Below are positions 56,271-64,000 of a DNA stretch of 64,000 nucleotides, piece after piece. The stretch covers positions 310,001-374,000 of the forward strand of contig JAFBJZ010000739.1 of assembly GCA_016785225.1 (NCBI GenBank), read 5' to 3'. The notes under the pieces were generated by a model. That model was not told the origin of the DNA. It did not search any database and was given only the letters and a program-made list of their open reading frames with translations. The stretch comes from Psettodes erumei. Taxonomy: Eukaryota > Chordata > Actinopteri > Pleuronectiformes > Psettodidae. A program made the translations under genes and the position numbers. Each line of letters opens with the position of its first letter. Position 1 is the stretch's first letter.

Positions 56271-58927
56271 CACGGCTGATGGACACCCCATTATTCACTC
56301 GCGCCTCTCCAGCTCCGAGACAGGAGTGGGGATAGGCAGTAAAACGACGGCCTTAAGATTAATCCTCCGCTCTTTCTCCTGCTTCCAGAATCCGAATGAA
56401 ATAGAACATTCCCTTCCCTTAATCAAAAAGTTTTTATCATCGCCCCCCCACCACCACCCCACCCCATCCCAAACCCCCCCACCCCCATCCAACTCAGGAA
56501 GTGGGGATAATGCTCGCTCGGCAGCCCGTCCTGCGAATTGACGGTCGGGGAGGGAGGCGAGAGGGATCTCGCTCTCGCTGCCTTTTGTGCTGTAACAAGT
56601 GAGCACAATTTAGATGAGCCGGCGGCCGTCGATCAATACGCGCATTATCCGGCGCGCGGTGCGAGCCTTAATGATGGGGTTAGCGAACGCCCACAAAGCT
56701 CCCGTAGCGCCCACGTCACTGAATGGACTTCACAATTAAGATAATGACATGGTTGAAAGTCAAACAGAGCAGAAGTTTGCGGCGGCGCCGCGCACCAAGG
56801 GACAGAACACAACAGAGCGAGTTCGTGGAAAATAAAACCCCCTTTTTTTACCTCAAGGTTACCTCCGAAATTATGCAATAAGCACGCTCACGGCCAGGTA
56901 TATTAATGAAACCTGATCTTCGCTCTGCTTCCGCCTCACGAGGCGCGAGGCGAGATGCGATTTGGTTCCCCATGAGGCCTCAAGCGTCAGGTGAGCCGGC
57001 CGCCGTCACCTGAGTCCCGCCTCGCGTGGCCCGGCCCCCATCACTTAGCGGAGGGGTGTGAATTTGTTTTCACCCGGGGCGTTAATGAACTGCGGGCTTT
57101 GTGGGGTTTTAATGAGCGCACGCCTCTGGTGATCAAAGGCACCTGGGATGACAACACAACTCAGGGACTTTCCACAGTTTACGAAGCATTTCTTTTAACA
57201 AAAAAAAAAGGGCCCGTTGATGCTGCAACAGTTCATCTCCGGCCCGCCAAAATGGTCCGCGCGGTGGGTGGGTGGGTGGGGTGGTTACTCGTCATCCATC
57301 AGGAGCGCGCAGTTTTTGTGCCACGGCTCCTGGCTGCCAGCCAAGTCCAAAGCGACTCATTGTGCAGCAGGCAAAAGACAAAGGCAGCGCCCCCAACACA
57401 CACACACACCACCCCCACCCCGCTCCACGAGAGCGGTGCGCGGAGGTGTGGGTGGATATGCAGATCACTAATTGTACAGGCCACCGGGGGAAGAGAGAGG
57501 GGAATGGCAGCCACTCTGCAAGACGCGGGAGGGGAGGAGGGCCGGACCAGCCTCCCTCCCTTCTCCTCTCTCTCTCTCTCTCTCTCGCCTATTTCTTTTT
57601 TTTTACTCTCTCTACCCCAAATTGGCAGCTGGCAGGCAAATGAATGCGGTGTGAAGTGAGCCCAGTGAAGTGCAGGGTCCTGCTGTTCAGGCAACAAAGG
57701 AGCTCCGTGCGAGACATCTGCTGTTCAGTTATCAGAATACATTGAGTCACGTGCCTCCCTTCCCCTGCTCGCCCTCCGCCGCCGCATCCATGTCTTCCTC
57801 CTCCGCTGACAACCCCCCTCCCCCCTCATTCGCCACCTCAATCCCTCTCCCCGCCTTCTCACCCTCGCCGCCTTTATTTGAACGCGTTCGGCCTGGCGGA
57901 TGACCCTGGAGCGCCTCCTCTCCGGGTTCCGAAACGCGCGAAAGATCGCCAGGCGGCCCGAGGAGAACGGCAGGCTGACTCTTAATGAGCCACGCTCGCG
58001 CGAGCAAAAGTAAATTGAGCTTACCGCCATGATAAATTAACCTAATGAATGCAATTGTTTTGCGGCACGCTAGCTTGGGCTAGAGCCAGATGGTCAATAC
58101 TTAGCGCTGAGTTTTGGGGCTCCTGTCTTCTCTCTCGCTCTCTCTCTCTCTCTTCTTCTTCTTAAAGAAAAATTTCTCAATTTAATGGTCCCGAATCGGT
58201 TCGCATTGGATACGGCCACTGTCAGCGAGCGTCCACCCTGCGCCTCGCAGAGTGAGCGACCGTGGCGACACGATACAGTGGGCTCACCAGGACAAAAACG
58301 CGGTGGCGTGCTATTTCTCCCCGTTTCCCGTCCCCCAACTCCCAAGATCCACGTTTGCTTCGACATTTAATCTGCGCAAAGCGCGTCACTCAGGTTTTGC
58401 ACGCTCTTCGCTCTCCGCCTCATCCTCTCCCTCCTCTCCCAGCGGGGCAGGCTAGCATGAAGGTTGCACATCCAGGAAGGGACAAACCGCCCCCGCCCCC
58501 TGTACCGCGTGTAAACTAGATGACTTCCTCCAGGCAGGTGGCATACATCCAGATGTTTCTCGCAGTTTCCTCCGCTCGCGTGTATGCGATTGCGTGTGTT
58601 GCTCGACGAGCCCCCCCCGAGCCGGTGACCCCTCCGCTCGCCCTGCGACGTCGCCACTGGAGCAGTTTAACGCCATAATGACTTGTATCGCCCGAGGCCC
58701 CGCCACATCTGTGGCTCTCCTTCCTCCATTTCTGCCTCTCGGTCTTTCCCCCCCGCTTTCGGCCTCTTTGTCTTTCTGCCTCCCTCACGCACAACCTGTC
58801 CATATTTTTCCTTTGCTCCACCCATTTTTAAAAAAAACTTTGCTTGGTCTGTCACGGACTCTGCCCCATCGCTTTGTCCTCGAGCGAGTGCTTTCCCGCT
58901 TTGGTCCACGTCGCTATTACGAGAGAG

Positions 58928-58928
<1 letters not shown>

Positions 58929-58968
<40 letters not shown>

Positions 58969-58976
58969 GGGGGGGG
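58929..58976. repeat. (TG)n-G8 composite tract
   Basis: A long TG repeat ending in a G homopolymer, the complementary orientation of the C(n)(AC)n junctions. Confidence 0.93.
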
Positions 58977-59298
58977 CAAAAAAAATCGCATGGCTCACTT
59001 TGCAAGGACTTAATGCATGTCTGACATGACACCTATCCGCCATAATAAACAAACACATCATTCAATGTCAGCGAGCTTGAGAAGGTAGTCGCAGTCCCTC
59101 ACCGCAAGCAACCCCCCCACACACACACACACGCCCCCACCCCGAGTACGAGATAAAGCACAGAGCAGGCTCTGGCAGCACTGACTGAGCCTAATGTCAC
59201 ACAGAGTGACGCGTGCTCCACCAACAACAGCTCATTACCCGCTCAGGAGGGGAGGAGAGGGCGTCCAAAATGTGACCATGTGCTGACCAGGCGTTCTG

Positions 59299-59349
59299 CC
59301 GCCCACCGCCCCCACCGCCCCCTCCGCCCCCTCCGCCCCCTCCGCCCCC
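59299..59349. repeat. CCGCCCCCT nonamer minisatellite
   Basis: About five tandem nonamers, CCGCCCCCA or CCGCCCCCT, in a CpG-containing patch. Each unit carries a GC-box-like CCGCCCC core, so the array could bind SP/KLF factors. Confidence 0.8.
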
Positions 59350-62300
59350 GGCTGTATACGGAGAGCAACGACCTCTCGCTCAGACAATGCGCGGCGTTCG
59401 ATCGATCGCGCGCAACGTTTGTGACACCACGTGCGCCCCAGATATGCATCACGCCGGTGATGGCTTATGGGTCGAGCCGTCTCGCAGTAAAAAAAAAGAG
59501 GAAAAAGACCTGGCTCGGGGGGAAAAAGACGAGGCAAGCTGGGGTTAGAACGCAGCGGCGGCAAGCTGCTTACAGATGGCGTCCTCCGTGAAATGCAGAG
59601 CTGAGCTTCATCATGAGTGCCTCTATCTCACCAGAGAAGCTCTGGAGTACTTTTTACTTTATTTTTTTCTAATACACCACAACCATTTGCGAGGTACTGT
59701 ATGGTACCCGTCTGGATTCACGTACGTACACACACACATGGACGCATGCGCGCACGCACGCACGCTCCCCTCGCCACACACAGTGTCTTGTTTTCAGGTT
59801 CATTAAGCCCCAGTGTTACCCAGAGTGGCTGACAGGATGAGGAACAGCGCAGAAATCTCCCCCTGCAGGTATCCATTCACATTATCATTGGGAGAGAGCC
59901 GCTCTCGTCAGTGCCCTTGTTACGGCTCGAGGGGGGGGCCGCTAATTAGAGAGACGGGAGCTGCTCCAGAATAAGTCCATTACACCCGTGTGGACCCCGA
60001 AAAGCTTGAAATACCTGGGATATCGGCAAACTCCCCTGGCATCCCCTCCGCTCGCTCCCCACCCTGCCCAGGGCATCTTTTAAAACAAGGAGGGTGGTGG
60101 TGGTGTGTGTGTGTGTGGGGGTGACGGTGAAAGAAGCTGTAGAGACAGACAGGAGCACAGGACAGAAACTGTCAGCTGTTTGAAAGGCTTTATGAAAATT
60201 ATCGTCCAATTAAAATCAGGCGTGAGCCCCATGCTGGAGCTCGCAATGATTTCAAGCACCTCACCCCCCCCCTCCTCGAAACCTCTGCGTGTGTGTGTGT
60301 CTGTGTGTGTGGTATAACAGCAGCTCAGATGAACTCATGAAAGGGAACTCGTTTAGTTCCCTCACCCCTGGTTATTGTGCCACCGCGTCGGCCGCGCCCC
60401 CTCCCCTCTCATAGCCCAGAAGCCACGTGGGGCGCCTCATTGCGGTCATCTAATTTTATCTGAAATATGTAGCAAAGAGATTGTCGCCACTTAATGCCAC
60501 AAATCTGCAGCTGCAAAAAAAAAAAAAAAAAACAACCCAGAAACTAATCCTGACAAAATATCTGAACCTGTACAATTAAAGTGCTATGAAGCACAGTCTC
60601 GGGCTCCTGTACTTTACTTGAGCATCTTCATTTTGATGATTAGGACAGAACTTCCATGCAAGCTGCACTTCACGATGATTTTTACCGCTTCATGTGACTA
60701 AACTTTACAAATAAGTGTAAAACTCGAGCGAATTACTTTTAAACATGACATTGGTTGATGCATATTCGTTTTTACTTTATTACAATTTAAATGCATAGTT
60801 GAGCATTTACACAAAGCGTGTTTAGGTTTACTTGAGTAAACGCCAAACAACCTGGACTCCGGCGGCGGCTCATCACCACTCCTCGCAGCTGCCACGCCCG
60901 CGTGAGAGTGCAAGGCCAAGACGCCACTTCCCGCTCTTTTTCCCCTTCTGCCTTTCGGTGTCATTATGATCCGACGAATGATCCATTAGTTTGGACACGA
61001 GCTCCAAGTTGGCAGGTGAATTCAGCCGGCAGTCGGGAGTATTTATACGAGTTGATTTAACTGCTGCATAGGGTCCTCTCGTGAAACACGAGTCAGTTCC
61101 AGCATTTAACCTCAACGCGCTAATTTATGCACCGTGGCATAGGGTACTTTATCATCTGCTCTTTGGGGAGAGACAGTCATCTCATTAGGCGGGATTTAAT
61201 GAAATGCAAGGATACACTTCTTAATTCCATAGATGGCTGAAACAAAAATCCAGTGTAAATCCTGCACTCCTCGGCACTCCTGCGTAAATTGCCGCCGCCG
61301 CCGGAGGAGGACACGTGAAGGATGGCAGGAGGGAGGAGGAAGGAGGCGAGGCGAGGACTTTTTGGTGAAGGAGAAAGGAGGCAGAAGTGGCGGTGCGCCG
61401 CTACTGAACCACTTGGTCCATCAGAAATTTTTATTTCTTATTTTCTCCAGCTCCCGGCTTGAAAGTTGTACCAGACAGTATCTCGGAAAACTGCGAAATT
61501 AAGATGTATCGCTGAGCGTTACGAGGCATCGCATGTAATATTCACCGTCCCGCAACGTCCACAACATAACGGACACCGTGTCGCTGCAAGCATCGACACG
61601 AATGTTCCCCTTGTACCCCCCCAACAAAAAAGCTCCCAAATGTAGATATATCTGCAGTGACAGCAATAGGCCTGTGCATCTTAACCACCACCCTCTCTTC
61701 TGTCTCCTTTTTAAGTCCCAGTACTGTTGTAGCCTGAAGCCAACGGAGATATGTTAAATCCTTTTTGAATGTACAGACAGTAGAGAGAGAGAGAGGGAGA
61801 GAGGGAGAGAGGGAAATCAGGGCAGATTGTCGGCCGTTGTTGGCAAACGTGCGTGCTGACTCCCAGCCGCCGATCGCCGGGCGCCCGCAGACGCGGGCCA
61901 CCGAGGGAGGAGCGCACCGGCCCGCCGCCAGCGGCGCCACGCACAACATTAACGCCACCATTTACATAAAATTACTTACATACTGGCGTAGTAATTCAAT
62001 TTATTTCGGCCGCTACGACTGCGAGGAATAGATTCACCACGAGGGAGCTCTGCTTACTCTTCCACATGGCTAATTCTCTCACACAATATTATGGGGGGGG
62101 GGCATAGAAACCTTGATTTCATTTACAGCCCCCCGCTTTCATCCCAACCCAAAGCTCACATTAACACAAGGATGCATACACACACATATGGAGATATAGT
62201 CAGGAATAAGCTAACACCAAGATAGCATTCTGTCTGTTTATCATACGCTAATAATACAATGTACGCTAAGCTACATCATCATCAGGGAGTATTTCAGATT

Positions 62301-63639
62301 CTCATTCTGCTTTTGTTTGGCTTTCATATTTTAAACATCCAAGTTTTTTAATCTTCCAGAGTGCACGCTAGCCTGAGCGTTAAGCCAGCACAGCAGCACA
62401 TCATCCACAAAAACACGAAAGACCCCCAAGCTTGAAAAAGGCCACAGTCACAGCGACGCTTCACACCGCAGCGCCGCGCAAACGAAAATAGCTTTAAAGT
62501 AGCATGACACTCGCAGGTTTAGAAGTTACAGTCACAAGCGGCGCTTGAGCAGTCGGACCGCAATCCAGCCAGAGCGTCTGGCCTCTGGAGGAGGTCTGAT
62601 GATCACCAGCGCTTCGACTCGCTCTCAAAAGCGACGCAGGGCCGAAAAAAAGCAGCCGGTCACGGGACACAGCAAAATCACCCGACCACCAGACGAGCAG
62701 CAGCCTCTGGAATGACGACGGAACGAGGGAGCCGCAGTGGGCTGGGGCTCGGCCAATAACGTCCGCCGTCATTTGTCACGCAATGTATGGGATGGGAACG
62801 CGACGGTCAGCCAGCTTCTCAGAGCCATTAGGTCCATCGGTGCGGAGGAGGAGGCCATTCTTCAGGGACCAGTGGGTGCCGGTGCCATTCACACGATTAG
62901 GTTCCTTAAACCGATCACACCCGTTGCACACCAAAGGTGCTTTCATGAACGCCAGGACCATATTTAACGCTTTGTCCTAAATCGTCATCTTCCTCCCTCA
63001 CAGACAGAGCTACACTTTCAGCTTCATCTCCAATCAGCATGATTGAGATAATCCAGTTTGCAGTTTGTCCACGGTGGCTTCTTTGGTGGCCTATTAGGCT
63101 CTGTCGAGGCCACGTTACGGTGTTTACCATTAGTTACCCTGAAGAATAATCCTGAACGACGGAAACTGACGGTCAAATAATGAAAACCAATGTTGCGACA
63201 CGCCCACAGTTATTTCGGGTCTTGCAGGTTTCCTTAGTTATTATGCATGAAACCTGGTGAATGTCAGTCAACGTCCTGTCAGAACGCCCAGCTCTCCGTC
63301 TGTAACTGTACGCAGCATGTCGGACTTTTCCCCCCATCGTTTGCGACAGGATTAAGCGTTAACCTTCGAGAGGCTTTGTGTTACCTGCGACACCAGGCGA
63401 CCGCGGCAGTCCCTGCTCCGGGTCAGCCACGGCCGACCGAACGCGAGAGCCATCACACCTTCCTGCACGCTCGCTCCTGCTGTTAGCTTCAGCGTCAAAC
63501 ATCGTCAGGGTGACAGGAAAGAGGAAAAAAGACCACTACCAGAGAAAAGAACCTAATGTCCTATTCACCTCACATCCCCGCCCTGCACCGTTTCGAAAAT
63601 TGCTCAATCTTTTTTTTTTTTTTTTTGCTTTTCCCGTCC

Positions 63640-63890
63640 CTGTGACATATTATTATACATTGTTTCTGAGGAAAAGCATTTTCTATTATTGCCATTAGAA
63701 ATATGAAAGTTTAGAAGGAAAAAAAAAAGAAGAAAGAGCCGAGATGGAAGGATGTAGAGGAACATGGGGGGGGGCGAGGTGAGGGTAAAAAGCGATTGAA
63801 AGGCCGTAATTATTTGAAATAGTCTGCTAATGTGTATTATCATGTCATTAAATGTAAATGAGATGGAGCTAAAAGACCCAATGCAGAGAA
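63640..63890. promoter_or_regulatory. candidate regulatory stretch near right edge
   Basis: The complex parts, 63645-63715 and 63795-63890, are interrupted by an A-rich and G8 patch. They include CCGTAATTATTTGAAATAG and TCATTAAATGTAAATGAG, with several homeodomain cores. Weak evidence. Confidence 0.22.
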
Positions 63891-64000
63891 CTTGTGAAAA
63901 GAAAAAAAAGAGGAAAATCTGCGGGTAGGAGAAAAAAAAAGAGAAAGAGAGAGACAAATGTCAAGTCTGTGCTCACTTGTGGGAACGTAAACATTTAATA

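Larger units (their letters stand above)
56271..63639. other. intergenic, distal upstream region
   Basis: CpG-rich and pyrimidine-rich patches (56950-58150, 58560-58680, 61840-61935) alternate with microsatellites at 57571-57587, 58130-58153, 58929-58976, 59112-59132, 60092-60122 and an A18 run (60515-60532). Low-repeat AT-leaning stretches lie at 60160-60240, 60540-60830 and 62160-62350. No coding gene was recognised on either strand. Confidence 0.55.

Noticed and set aside
56991..57659. 222-codon open frame on the plus strand, the longest in the window
   Set aside because: It has no domain, is rich in Arg/Pro/Ser from CpG-rich and CT-repeat sequence, spans CA and CT microsatellites, and overlaps other random frames.
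60515..60532. A18 run considered as a second retroposed tail
   Set aside because: No AATAAA shortly upstream and no flanking direct repeat were found, so it is treated as a simple homopolymer.

Overview
This is a vertebrate genomic window, most likely from a percomorph teleost fish. Its one recognisable protein-coding gene is the 5' half of meis2, a TALE-class homeobox transcription factor, on the minus strand. The fish assignment is an inference. It rests on the compact 5' exon cluster of a MEIS2-type gene, very dense dinucleotide and homopolymer tracts, and a decayed interspersed repeat near 54.0-54.2 kb that I recognise as a family common in percomorph genomes. I cannot say whether the locus is meis2a or meis2b.

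Layout of meis2, read right to left. A putative promoter and leader lie at about 34.1-34.74 kb. They hold a perfect PBX-MEIS composite site and two short upstream ORFs. The ATG is at 34083. Exon 1 (MAQR only) is followed by exons 2-6, packed into 34.08-30.0 kb with introns of 353-1598 bp. An 8.5 kb intron 6 leads to exon 7 (21371-21485). A 20.9 kb intron 7 leads to exon 8 (286-431). The gene then leaves the window at its left edge. All splice junctions seen have GT/AG ends and consistent phases. The eight exons encode residues 1-298: the N-terminal region, the whole MEIS/PKNOX PBX-interaction domain, the Ser/Gly-rich and acidic linker, and the first half of the homeodomain. The rest of the homeodomain and the C-terminus lie outside.

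From about 34.7 kb to 64 kb I find no convincing protein-coding gene. It resembles the regulatory gene desert expected 5' of a developmental transcription factor. It contains AT-rich, homeodomain-motif-rich, low-repeat stretches that look like conserved non-coding elements, CpG-dense blocks (strongest about 47.88-48.23 kb), one exon-like segment on the plus strand (52173-52260), a probable retroposed insert with poly-A and target-site duplication (38877-39272), and many microsatellites.

I see no operon, CRISPR array, tRNA, rRNA or intact mobile element, and no clearly novel multi-gene system. The best leads are regulatory: possible meis2 autoregulation, the upstream ORFs, a (UG)36 tract inside a 353-nt intron, Z-DNA, triplex and G-quadruplex-prone tracts beside exons or in introns, and the candidate upstream enhancers. 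Claims of conservation are made from pattern only and were not aligned.
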